Part shown: positions 22,475-33,600 of the stretch, piece by piece | Layout of the letters: every line of letters starts with the position of its first letter | Position numbering within the stretch: position 1 is the stretch's first letter | Source of the DNA: Monodelphis domestica | Lineage: Eukaryota; Chordata; Mammalia; Didelphimorphia; Didelphidae | Reading direction: 5' to 3' | NCBI RefSeq assembly: GCF_027887165.1 | Contig: NC_077228.1 | Coordinates: forward strand, 102,457,362-102,521,361 | Length of the DNA: 64,000 nucleotides | The notes under the pieces: generated by a model | The model's input: the letters and a program-made list of their open reading frames with translations, nothing else | Told to the model about the DNA's origin: nothing | Databases searched by the model: none | Program-made: the position numbers and the translations under genes

Positions 22475-23510
22475 CTGTAAGGTTTAAATTTAGGTTTTAT
22501 ATTAAATAAGAGTTATAAAGTAAAATTGTGGTCACAGATTTTTAAATACTATAGCTTAAGTCAACATGACTTTTAGCAGCTTTTATTTACAAAGAAGTGG
22601 AAAAAGTGAATGTGGAAATGTAGAAAAGAGACAGATCCTTAATAAGCCTACCAGCACTTCTCTGGTGAGATCTGGCTCAGCCCCTGGCAGGGGCTTCCCC
22701 AAGTCTGATCTCCACATGGAACCTTCAGCCAGAAGTCCACCAGTTCAACCTCCTCCAAAGCCAAGGCAGGAATCTCAGCCACTTATCCAGCAAGCTGACA
22801 TAGGATCCAGGGAAAAAAGTCTCCTCCAAATTCCAGGAAATGAATGCTCCCCCAAACCATGTTACTCTCCTTTTATACCCCTTTTTCCACATCACTTCCT
22901 ATTTCTCCTCCTCTTTCCAGAACCCAATTGCAGTCTTTCAATTTGCCTAGCACTGCTGGAGATGGGGGGGTGTGGAGGGGAGCAGTGGCCTTTGGAGGTG
23001 TGAGCTTACTCTAGTAAGTGACTTGTGAACTCTCATACTTTAAGTTCTTAATTAAGTTCTTTGATTAGCTAAAAATAGACATGGGGAGAGTTAATCCTAT
23101 CTTCACAATCCCCCTGTGATTTTTTGAGAGACTAGTCTCTCCTGTGAATCATTTAACATAACTAGCTTATACCTCTAAAGATCTTCTAGCTAAAGGTGCA
23201 CACAGTATTGCACTTTCTAAGAGGAAACTACAATAGTTGGAGATAAGAGGGAAACAGAAGAGAGAGCAAAACCAATGTTTGCTAGGCACATTGACAAAAA
23301 GTCAATTAGGGGCAATCCCCCTAAATGTGAACAACCCCATTCAGTTCAATCGTGTACATCCCAAAGTTCATTCTGGATATTCTGATGCAGTGTAGGTTTC
23401 TTTATGGCACTTTCTCCAAACAGTTCACTTTCTTGATTCGAAGAGTTAGTAAGCTTCTTTTTCTGAAATTTCTCTCAAAAATGTTTAAATCTTGGATTTT
23501 ATGAAAATTA
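22475..23510 (-). mobile_element. Probable endogenous retrovirus LTR (solo), minus orientation
   Basis: On the minus strand the region has a TATA box (GGTATAAAAGGAG) near 22872-22884, a long GC-balanced U3-like stretch unlike the neighbours, and an end in ...CTTACA at 22475. The plus-strand open frame of 145 codons at 22566-23003 lies antisense to it and has no domain. No gag, pol or env sequence adjoins. The right boundary and flanking duplication are unclear. Confidence 0.45.
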
Positions 23511-23519
23511 TACAATTCA

Positions 23520-23910
23520 AAACCTGACTCAAGACACTTACTATCTGTGTGACTCTGGGGAAATCGCCTAACATTTCTCAGTTTCCTAATCTATAAAATG
23601 GGGATAATAAAAGCATCTCTCTCACTGGGTTTTTGTAAGGATCAAGGTTTCATCAAAATAGGTATTCCATGCAGCATACATGTTACTAAGTAGTGAACAC
23701 ATTGGGTTCACATCTTGGAGCTCTTTGATTTAACTAGCTATGTGACCCTGGACAAATCACCTAACATTTCTCAGCCTCAGTTTCCTCATCTGTAAAATTG
23801 TAATAATAATAGCATCTGTATCACTGGGTTGTTGTGAGGATCAGCTTATAAAAAGGTGCTCTGTAAACCTTCAAGTGCTACACAAATGTTGGATATTATC
23901 TATTATTCTA
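23520..23910 (+). mobile_element. Two MIR-like tRNA SINEs in tandem
   Basis: Copies at about 23520-23650 ('gtgactctggggaaatcgcc', 'ctataaaatggggataat') and 23690-23905 ('gtgaccctggacaaatcacc', 'gcctcagtttcctcatctg', 'gggttgttgtgaggatc'). Further weak MIR sequence continues at 24040-24150. Confidence 0.75.
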
Positions 23911-24639
23911 GAAAGTAGTATAAGAAGGGAACAGCATCTTGTTATTCAAGTAGGTCGGGTCTCTTGCCAACTCCTACCCAACTGTTGAGGGTTGTGCCCT
24001 GGGCAACATTATGCTGAGCAATGGAGACTCTTCAACTTACTGTGTTAACTTGGCTAAATCACCTCACATCCATGGGTCTCCATTTCCTCCTCTACAACAT
24101 GAGGGACTAAATTAAATAATCTCTGAAATATGACAACTATCTAGGATTCTAAAATATGCCTCAAATAACTAGCAAACAATAAAGAAGTGTTAAAAATATC
24201 CAGTAGAGGGAGACAAATTGAAAGAAACTATTAAAGTGCCAGTTTACAGGTAAAAGGCTTTCCAGAACTTCTGGCTGAATATTTCATTCATTTTTGAACT
24301 ACAAAATAATGGATCCAGAAAATTTTAAAGATTAAATAACACCGTCAAGGTGTAATCTATTTTTTATTTTAAAAATCTATTGCCATTTAGTTCATCTGTT
24401 TTAAGAAATCTATTGTGAGCCTAATGCTCTTTTTTCTTCTCAGGAAAATCAATATCACAAATTTATTTTAATAACTATTGAATACTTTGCATTTCTGGGC
24501 AATAACAAATAAAAGAGTTAAGTAAAATGTATAGTTTTCTCACACAGATTGTTCCGTGGTAAGGTTCTCATCAGCCAAGGCACAGGATAGTTTTTCTACT
24601 CATATATATGCTTTTTGGAGTGGAAAGAGGCATAGGATT

Positions 24640-24840
24640 CAGAGGCAGCAAGAAACAAGGTTGTATCCCAGCTGTGCAGGAAGCCTTTCCCAGTCCCTCT
24701 TAATGTTAGTGCCTTCCCTCTGTGGATGATTTCCTATTTATGCCACATTTTATCACCAAGAGAATAGCTAACTACTTCTTTTAGGGTTCTAGGGTTTGCC
24801 CTGTATGGGATGGGATTTCTAATACAATTACTTATGAGCT
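24640..24840 (+). mobile_element. L2-type LINE 3' end
   Basis: 'gtgcaggaagcctttcccag', 'gtgccttccctctgtgg' and 'tttcctatttatgcc' follow the L2 tail order. Confidence 0.6.
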
Positions 24841-26380
24841 CTCACTGGGTGTGTTCCTCAATATCAATTAAGTGGTAATAAAAGGATATTTGTTGGAAAA
24901 GTATAACAAGAAGAGAAATACCAAAAAATATCCCACAAAATGGAGATATCCTGTTCACTTTCATATGTTCAGTCCCTGAACTAAGATCAGGAATGAATAA
25001 TTGCAAAGAGACAATGGAAACAGTCACAACACTTTTTTGAGGCAATAGGATGAGATAGGGCCTGCTCCCCTTCCTCAACTCTGCAGCTCACAGGAATCAT
25101 CCTAGTATTCCAAAGAGTCGAGTTAAGAACATAAAGGACTCAATTCTAGCTCCATTATTAGTCCTTCTGGCTCCAAACCCAACCTGAAAACCATAAACAT
25201 CAGCATTTCAGTCAGTCATAGCCAGAAAGAGGCCCACCAACCACTACACATTGGATTGAAATCAGGCAAAGAATATTCCACATTCCTGGTATACTCTCCA
25301 GGAACAGTGAATCCATGTATATTCTAATGACAGGACCATCATTGCTTAGTCCCCTTTTATACAAATATTTATATGTAACTTCTCTATGATCAATCTCAAT
25401 ATTTTTATAGTACAATGTGTCAGATTTTCTTCATTTAAATTGTGGATTTTTCAGTGACATATTTGAGATTGTCTACATATTGATTTTACAATTTTTGCAT
25501 TCTAAGCAATTTTTTTCCAAGGAACAAGTTTTTGTAAAAAGACTAAATCTTCTTATTTGCCTTTACTCAATAATGCCTGGGGTTGTAGAAATGCAGCTGC
25601 CAAATAAAAAGCTTCTTAGATTACAAAAACCAACCATAGACTCAGTCTTTCCAGAGGAAAAAAGGAGTGTTTCTCTAACCTTATAAAATTCATGAATAAT
25701 TCCACACCCATACGCATGTCCAAACCAGTTTACATAAGCCTTTTTTTCTTTTTTCTTTTTTTTGCAATTTAGCTTACAATTTGTACTCTGACTCACTAAG
25801 GAAAAAAAACTCACCACTAGAAAGAGTTCTGTATTTTTCACTCAGATCCTAAGTGTAAGAACAGTCTAGTATATAACAGACTGGTTATTGTTCTGTTTAG
25901 ATTTAACATTTCACATTCAATTAGTATAAAAAGATAGATAAATGACACCCTTCTTTCTGTTTTCTGTGGTGAACTTTGTTTTCACAAGATATGATTGTGG
26001 ATTTCTGTAGAATTCATAAGTTTAATTCAATTAATCGGATCACATTGCACAAAAGAATTGGCAGTTTCAGGGAAAAAAATGATCAGGTGGGACATGACTA
26101 CCCACTGCTATTCCTCACATCTGCCTTTTTGAATTTCTTCTGCAAAAAGTATTTTGCCAAAATCTCCAGTTGACTGGCATCACTTAGACTTGTAGATTTT
26201 GATCAGCAAAGACTTTGCTGGAAAAGTAGAAGTGAACTACTACAAGATTATCAAACTGGAAAGGACACTATTTAGGGAATATTGATTTTATTCTCTGAGA
26301 GTTGTAAAAATTGTTTTAATATAGTGATACAGAAGCAGGATATTAGGAATGTGGGCTTGGAAAGCAATTTAGTCAGCCGT
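24841..26380. other. Intergenic sequence, nothing recognised
   Basis: AT-rich. Several open frames of 65-92 codons occur on both strands, but none shows a domain, codon bias or splice support. Confidence 0.4.
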
Positions 26381-26389
26381 ATGAGAGTT

Positions 26390-26600
26390 TATAGAATCTC
26401 AGAATTGGGAAGGAACTGTAGAAGCCCAGTTTAGAGCCTCTACCTAATCAGAATCTCCTGATGTGCCTGACAGGGGTTCATCCAATCTTTACTTAAAAGA
26501 CCCCCAGGGAAAGGAAACCATTAGTTGTTGAAAGAGTTTGTTCCATTTTTGGTTAGATCTAATTAAAAGGGTATCTTCCTTCCTGGGTGGAAACATATTC
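26390..26600 (-). mobile_element. L3/CR1-type LINE 3' end fragment
   Basis: Starts with the reverse CR1 end ('agaatctcagaattgggaag') and continues 'gttcatccaatctttac', 'gaaagagtttgttcca'. Confidence 0.55.
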
Positions 26601-26829
26601 AATTGATGCAGAACAGGAATTTATCAGTAAAATAGTCCTAGGAGATGCCTAAGGCATTAACAATTTAAGTGACTCACCTCTGTTCACACAACCCCTTCAG
26701 AAGAAAGATATTAACTCAGGTTTTCCTGACAAGCAAGACCATTACTCCACTCCATCTCTTAGATAAAGCATAAATTTGTCTCTGTAACTTCTCCCTACAG
26801 CTACCAGTTCTGCTTCCTAAGGTTGAAAA

Positions 26830-27760
26830 AGAACAAGTTTAATTCTTTTTCTATAAGATAGCTCTTGAAATACTTAAATACAGATATCTTTGGAGCAAAA
26901 TCTGCTCCAGGTAATAGAGTGCCTCAGTTTTAAGAGAGAATAAGTTGTTGCATTCAAAAATTGTAAAAGGTATGAAACCACTGAATGGCTCATAGAGATC
27001 CTAAAGAGTATGAAACTGAGTTTCATGGCTTATCAGTAAAGGAGGCATGAAGAAGTTCTTCTGTCAGATAAGGGAAGTATAGGGTAAGCAGGCACTGGGA
27101 TGACTAAAGGAGCAGCCAGGCTAGGCTCTAAAAAGCAAACTTGCTAGTTCTCTAGTTGGAGGAGAACGAAGGAGCTTGGTCAGTTGAGGAGTCAGCTCTG
27201 GTAGCTTAGAAGAGAGCCAGATACTGAGAAAGAATAACTTAGTTCTTGGCAGGGAATTAATTTTCAAAATTTCTCTCGTGCTTCTTCCTGAACAAAGTAG
27301 TAGAGTGGGAAGGGGATTGGTCCCTGCTTCCATCAGCAGTGGGGGTGGGCGAGATAAATCAGTGGAGCAGCTCCCCCAGAGAGGGACATAGCAAAGAGGA
27401 GAGAGCAGGTCCAGAGAGTCCAACTGTGTTGAGATGACCTGGAGATCCCAGCCCATCACTCTGCTCAGCAGAAGAATGTGAAGATACCACATAGAAAAAA
27501 AAGGGCATCAGGGACTCTACAGGGACTAGAGATATGTTACCTTGTTCATATGTATTCCCTGTAGTTGTGCCTCCCCATTGGGATGCTCTCTCTATATGTT
27601 CCCACTCTTCTAACCAATATATGTGGAAGAATGTATTCCAGATTTTTTGGAAGGAGTTTTGTATAGCTTCAATGCTTACTGTGCTATTTGAGTAAGTACC
27701 TTTGCTTTGAGCTAATTGTATCCACTGGCTGCTGATAAATATTTAACAACCAGTTTTCTT
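26830..27760 (+). mobile_element. LTR-like sequence, low certainty
   Basis: A block of about 900 bases with balanced GC and an ending ('ttgctttgagctaattgtatcc' then GATAAATATT) that resembles the 3' part of a marsupial retroviral LTR. CCAAT occurs near 27614 ('aaccaatatatg'). The 123-codon open frame on the minus strand at 27121-27492 shows no domain and is probably fortuitous. No matching second LTR was found. Confidence 0.3.
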
Positions 27761-27775
27761 TTAAAAGTATGTATG

Positions 27776-27910
27776 CGGGAGGTCCTAGGTTCAAATCTGG
27801 CCTCAGACACTTCCCAGCTGTGTGACCCTGGGCAAGTCACTTGACCCCCATTGCCTAGCCCTTACCACTCTTCTGCCTTGGAGCCAATACACAGTAAGGG
27901 TTTAAAAAAA
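27776..27910 (+). mobile_element. 5'-truncated tRNA-derived marsupial SINE with target-site duplication
   Basis: The SINE body 'gggaggtcctaggttcaaat' to 'cacagtaagggttt' and an A-tail is flanked by AAAAGTATGTATG at 27763-27775 and 27911-27923. The perfect 13-base duplication indicates a relatively recent insertion. Confidence 0.9.
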
Positions 27911-28039
27911 AAAAGTATGTATGACAATTAAAAGTTTGGTTTTGCATTACTAATCTTTATTAAATATTACTTAGAATTAATAATGAAGTTTAGTTATGTA
28001 GATATTTAGATAATATTACATTACCACATATTTCTTTTT

Positions 28040-28168
28040 CTTTTTGTTTAAACCCTTACCTTCTACCTTGGAATCAATACTGGGAAGTGGCCAAGGTCAA
28101 ATTTGAACCCAGGACCTCCCATCTCTAGGCCTCACTCAATCTGCTGAGCTACCCAGCTGCTCCCAATA
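28040..28168 (-). mobile_element. tRNA-derived marsupial SINE
   Basis: Reverse copy: 'aacccttaccttctaccttgg', then 'aaatttgaacccaggacc' and 'gctgagctacccagctgc'. The middle part is deleted. Confidence 0.75.
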
Positions 28169-28479
28169 TAATTAACAATTAACAAAGCCATACAATTTGA
28201 CATTTCTCCATTCCATCACATTCACCTTCTTTATTTGTCTCAAGACCCAAAGAATATGACAGAGAAGAGGAAAACAAATACCTGGCAAAAAGATGGGGGG
28301 CCAGACTTCAGAAAGCCTTAATAGGTATTAGTGTTTTTTGAGCCAAAAGTTTGGAAGATGTTGCTCTCAGTATTTATTTCATGGAGATCAAGTAAGAATA
28401 TTGTAATACATACAATGATCAAAAAGCTTTCATTCTCATTTTATCTTCTAAATAACTCTATCCTTCTCCCTTCCTCCTC

Positions 28480-28910
28480 TCTCCTTTTCTAACATAGGTC
28501 TTATTTTCAAAGTAGATGCCTAGAGTTGCATGCAAAACTCCAAATGAGATATGAGAAGCCAATTTGCAGAGTTCAATCATTATCTTCTTTACTTTATAAT
28601 GAATTCCCCTGTTTACAGCTAAACCCTTTCTGGTATTGTTAAGTAGCCCTGGGTCTCTTTCCTCATTAGTTTCCACAGCTCTATTCTATTAAGCCTGCAT
28701 TTAAATTTATTATGGGTTCTCCTTAGATGCATAACCTTATGCTTCATGGCACTGAATTTCATTAGCCTCTTTTCTGCCCATTTCCCTAAGCTGTTTGAAT
28801 CTTTAGTAATCTGGTATATTCCTGGAATGTAGCAAGTGATACTCCCCCACTGTATCATCTGTAAACTTAGCTTCTTATCCAAGTACATGGTGTGCCCAAT
28901 TCTTCCTCTT
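28480..28910 (-). mobile_element. L3/CR1-type LINE fragment
   Basis: The segments 'tttaaatttattatgggttc', 'ctgaatttcattagcc' and 'tgtatcatctgtaaacttag' match the L3/CR1 3' region in reverse. The overlapping minus-strand open frames at 28458-28888 belong to this repeat. Confidence 0.5.
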
Positions 28911-29084
28911 TATAAAAGGTTCAGGGGTTGTAATTAAAGTGATGTGGTTTTACCTAAATGGGTAGAGCTTACAAGTCAGAATGCAGAAATCAATCAATGG
29001 GTGAGCATTTATTAGAGGATAACTACGGACTGCACACTATACTGGACAATGAAACAGTCCCTCCCTTAGCAAGGGAAAGAGAGA

Positions 29085-29112
29085 TTCAGAGAAAGAGAGA
29101 AAGAGAGAGAGG
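29085..29112 (+). repeat. GA-rich simple repeat
   Basis: (GAGA/GAAA)n purine stretch at the border of a block with an open frame that I cannot identify. Confidence 0.8.
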
Positions 29113-29322
29113 CTGTCTCACAATCTGATCCCTAGTCCAAATGAGCAGGCCTGGAAGGAAAGGTAAGTAATCAGACAGTAGACTGAGGACACAGCCTCTG
29201 GGAATAAAGCCAGGAGCTGCATAAGGAGAGAAGGATATAGTCAAAGTGGTTGATTACCCAAGAAAAACCACTTAATTTACAATTTAGGGTCATAAGATAT
29301 CTAAAACTGACTCCTTTGACCT

Positions 29323-29604
29323 TTGATTTCCCCACATACACCTTCCTTTAAGGAACTAGAGGAAGAAATAGTTGAAGGAATTGGAGGAATTCTCATAATT
29401 ATTGTTGGAGCAGTTAAAATTGTCCTAGGTACTCTGTACTTCCTCTGTCTTAACTGTCCATATGTGAATGAGTATGGGCAGGTAATAGTTTATAGAGATT
29501 GTCTATTAGAGACAAGTATTCCTCAAAGAATAAGGGAAAATAAAATGCCACCCAGGCAACCAAAGGGTCAAATTGCCAAAAATATTCCTAGGCTTGTACT
29601 TTGA
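29323..29604 (+). other. Unidentified 93-codon open frame with a hydrophobic segment
   Basis: The frame begins MISPHTPSFKELEEE, and residues 21-45 form a strongly hydrophobic run (GGILIIIVGAVKIVLG then LYFLCLNC), which could be one membrane helix. A basic stretch follows. There is no splice support, and the flanks 29110-29770 do not match a repeat family that I know. It may be a remnant of a transposable element or chance. I do not call it a gene. Confidence 0.2.
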
Positions 29605-29771
29605 ATGATGGTTTCTCAAGCTGATCTAGGAAAATACTCCTCCCCCTTCATCCAGGTCCAAAGAGATTGTCAGTTGCTTAATTGTGTCTCCAGAATTCTA
29701 TTCCACCAGCTCCAGGGAAAATTCGAATCCCATGCCCTGTCAATCACTCATGTCCTAAGTCTTATTTCCTA

Positions 29772-29937
29772 TTTTAACAGTTCCAAGGCAGAAGAATGGT
29801 AAGAGCTAGGCAATGGGGGTTAAGTGACTTGCCCAGAGTCACCCAGTTAGGAAGTGTCTGAGGCCAGATCTGAACCTAAAATGTCCTGTCTCTAGGCCTA
29901 ACTCTCAATCCACTGAGCAAGCAACTGCCCCCTCTGT
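29772..29937 (-). mobile_element. tRNA-derived marsupial SINE
   Basis: Reverse copy: 'ccaaggcagaagaatgg', 'ggttaagtgacttgcccag', 'gtgtctgaggccagatctg', 'ctctcaatccactgagc'. Confidence 0.8.
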
Positions 29938-30149
29938 TTATTTTCTTAACTGTACTTATTGTTACAAACAAAGTTTCTATTGGAGGTACAGTTGGGAAGA
30001 CATGGTGATGTTTTAAAAAAGACATCAATAAAACACTTAAAAAAGTTAAATATACAGATTAAAGTATATGTATTAAAGATTACTAAAGGAGAAAGAAGGA
30101 AAATGAAAGAATACAAATAACATGAAGCCTAAAATGTTGTCTTCTCACC

Positions 30150-30275
30150 CAAAATCCAAGTTCCTTGAGAGTAAGATCCTTCGAGTATATACGTATCATT
30201 TTATATTCCCCATATGCCTTAGCATAGTGCTATAGGCTTACTTGATATTAAATAAATATTTGAATAAAAAGGAGA
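30150..30275 (+). mobile_element. L2-type LINE tail
   Basis: 'ccttgagagtaagatcc', 'catatgccttagcatagtgc' and 'attaaataaatatttgaat' form the L2 3' end. Sequence at 30276-31230 has nothing that I recognise. Confidence 0.55.
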
Positions 30276-31979
30276 ATGAGTGACCAGAAGACAAACGTCT
30301 TTTAAATTTATCTCTATAACGACAGATTAGAATAAATTCAGCTTTTATTCATAAAATCTTTGCACCCTGGAAACTTGGAAACTTCCTTTACAAGATTTTT
30401 CCAAGAGTTTCCAACCTGGGATTCTACAAGATATGCACTTTTTTTTTTTTCATAGAAGGCATACCTAATTCCATTGGTAGTTATGTCAACTGGAAAATTC
30501 CTGCTTTTTATGCCTGGCAGATGTTAGTTGAATTCTAACAATCTATTCCATTATGCTATAAGCCTCTAGTCTTTAAGTCTTTCACTAAATCTAATATAAA
30601 TATTAAGCACTAAAAGCTATTTCTTACCCTATACAGACCATGAAAGAACCTGGTAGGAAGACTGAGAATTTATTCCTTTTCAAGTTCCCAAATTGTTTCC
30701 CAATATTCCCCCAAGTGGCTGCTAAGAAATGAGTAGTAATGCCATTTAAGAAAAATGTGGAAGCACAAATATGCCAAAAGTCTCCTTAATTTTCCTAAAG
30801 CCATATTAAAAAATCAATACAGAATATAAATCATATTGTCCTTGATCATAGCATCCTGTTAGTTGATATCAGCCAGGCAAGGATTTCACCTTACCCTGGC
30901 ATAGAAAATGTTGATATATTTTGCACAATTGAGAGAGGGGATTCTGGAGGATAATTCAGAAGTGAAAAAGAATAAAGGACTGTTTCACATAGGAATATAA
31001 ATTAAAAAAACAACAAAGAACCAGAGGGAAAAATCATCTTGCCAGTGGAAACAATTACATTACATTAGATTTGCCAAACATCATATCCCTTCATGAAAAC
31101 TGAAGAATTAAAAAAAAACATATTACCGATTGACAGTTTAACATGAATAAATTTATGGTGAAATTGAATGCTTTAGCCATGGCCTCGTAAAGACTTGGCC
31201 ACACAATCAGATGCCACTGACTCCAGTTTGAAATACATTCAAGAACCCTTTACTATGTGTATAATACTATACTAGGCACCATAGGTAAGTTAAAAAGAAA
31301 GGTATGATGTAGTCCTTTTCTTCAGAGGGAACCAAAATAGGAAAGGCTCTGCAATGAGGCAGGAATATTCAGAACAAGTATACCTACCTCTTGTCTTTTT
31401 TTTTTTTTTTTTTGGTTTGGACCTGTAATTTCACTGATTTTGGAGACTTTTTCTACTGGCTCTATCCTGAGTAGGTAAACTCCTTTTGCTGTAAATTGGT
31501 AACTCATCTGAAGGAGTGAGAAATTAAGTGAGATACCCTTAGAAGCAAGACTTAAATCTATATCCTCCTGCTTCCAAGGTCAGCACATCCTCTCCTATGT
31601 CATGTTGCATCTTATAGAGCTACCAATTGGTGCTAAAATTGAAATTAATTGTCCTTGTTAAATTTTACCCAGTAGCTACCAAACTGTTTTAAGACAATTG
31701 TGTTCCTATTTTGTTCATCACAGAATCACAAAGTAATTCTTGAATTGTTTTCTTATGAGGCAATTAACATCATCACAAGGACCTGATAACTAGGTCTCCT
31801 ATCATACAAGCAATTAACAGCAAATGGTGATCTCTTAAGTGCCAAATCCATTGACCTTTTTTCAGTCCTTATCCTTCTGGGTTTATCTGTAACAGATGGC
31901 AGTGTTGACCTGGATACTCTTTCTTTTCACCACAGTTTTTGTAGCATTGCTCTCTCTCAAGTCTTCCTAGCTTTCTCAC

Positions 31980-32260
31980 TGCTCTCAGTCTCTTTTTAAA
32001 GATGATCATCCATGTTTTATCCTCTCATTTGGGACATACCCTTAGGGCCTATGCTGGATCCTGTTCTCTTCTCTCCTTATATGCTCTATATAGCACCCCC
32101 AACCTCACCCCTAGAGTTTAATTAACATCTCTAGCCTGATAATTTCCAGGGTGATATATTCAGCCCTAGTCTTTCTACTTAGCTCAAGTCTCATGACACC
32201 GACTATCTGTTGGGAATTTTGAATTAGGTATCCTGTAGACATTCATATTCTTGTCATATG
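31980..32260 (+). mobile_element. L2-type LINE, ORF2-derived segment
   Basis: 'gatcatccatgttttatc', 'gataatttccagggtgatatattc', 'ctgttgggaattttgaat' and 'tcctgtagacattcat' follow the order of the 3' ORF2 region of L2 in old mammalian copies. Confidence 0.5.
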
Positions 32261-32525
32261 CCCTGGTATGGAACCCTCTAGACCACCATCCCTCCAAAGA
32301 CCATGCCTTGGAGGATCACCAGGTTAGAACTACTCTCTTGATAGATAAGTGGGTGGGTAAGAATTCACAACGAACACTTCCCAGACCAGGACAGACCACA
32401 TTTCCTATTGGAAACATGCCGCAAACTACTTCTAATAAAGAATATTGCCAGAATTTTTCATATAAATTTATGGAAATCCTACTTTGGAGTTGCAAACACA
32501 AGTCATTGGGAAATGTTATTCCCAA

Positions 32526-32545
32526 TACACACACACACACACACC
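32526..32545 (+). repeat. (CA)n microsatellite
   Basis: Short uninterrupted ACACAC run of about 10 units. Confidence 0.9.
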
Positions 32546-32889
32546 AGTCCCTCTTTCAAAATGAAAACAAAACAAAAACACACTAATTCATTACTTGAAA
32601 GTGGGAAGATTAAGAATGAGGTTGGATTTGTAGAAATATTTCCATCTCCTGAACTACTAAGTTATTGCTTAAAATCTTTTGTTCTCATGTAATATTTCAA
32701 CAACTACAAGTGTAAGCAGAATTTAACATTGTTAACTAGAAAACCTAATGGTCCAAATATGCCATTTTTCTGCTTTGTCAACTGAGGGGATACTGTATAT
32801 TATCATCTACCTTAATGAATATTCAAGAATGGGTTTCCTGGATGAGTGAAATCTCTGCCAATGAACTCTTCAAGAACACAAACTTTATT

Positions 32890-33295
32890 TTGTAACCTCC
32901 TTGCCATTCCTCATTTATAACACTTATATCTCCAAATTCTGAATTTTCGCTGCCTATCCCCCATGCCTAGAATTTTCTCTTTCTTTCTTCATCTCCACTT
33001 ACTGTCTTCCCTGGCTACCTTCAAGTTTCAGCTAAAATCTTACCTTTTGGAAAAATCTTTCCCAATCCCTTTTAATGATAACAACTGCTCATGAGGTTAC
33101 CTCTAACTTATCTCCATTTTGTCCTTTATGCCTTATTTCTTCATAGTTGCTTGCATGTTGTCTACCAAAATATACTGTGGTCTCTTTGAGAGTAGGGACT
33201 TTTTTTTTGGCCTTTCTTTGTATTCCTAACATTTAAGACAGTCTTACTGCAGAGCTGGACTTAACAAATATTTGTTGACTTGATTTAATTTAGCT
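32890..33295 (+). mobile_element. L2-type LINE 3' end
   Basis: 'catgcctagaattttctc', 'cttcaagtttcagctaaaatc', 'gcttgcatgttgtctacc', 'gagagtagggac' and 'aacaaatatttgttgactt'. This is the best L2 tail in the window. Confidence 0.75.
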
Positions 33296-33429
33296 TATTG
33301 AATTGTTGATATCTTTGAACAATTTTTGATGGAACTCTCTGCATATGAACATGCATTATGCCATATGGCTATACATTATACCCTTCTTTGATAAACATAC
33401 AGAATTTTACAGTTATTATTGACATAAAT

Positions 33430-33600
33430 TCATAGAATGTAGAGTTGAAAGGCATTTTAGAGATGATTCAATCTAGCCATTTCATTTTACAGATGAGGAA
33501 ATAGTCCTGAAGAGATGAGGTGACTTGCCAAAGGTGATACTAGCATCAAAGCTGAGTTTTGAATATAGGTTTGATTTTAAATCTAATATTCCTTGATACT
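33430..33600 (-). mobile_element. MIR-like SINE
   Basis: Reverse: 'catagaatgtagagttgaaag', 'cattttacagatgaggaaat', 'gaggtgacttgcc'. The following 33601-35520 is intergenic sequence without a gene or repeat that I can name. Confidence 0.65.

Noticed and set aside
27121..27492. 123-codon minus-strand open frame
   Set aside because: No domain, no splice sites, and it lies in an LTR-like block; most likely fortuitous.
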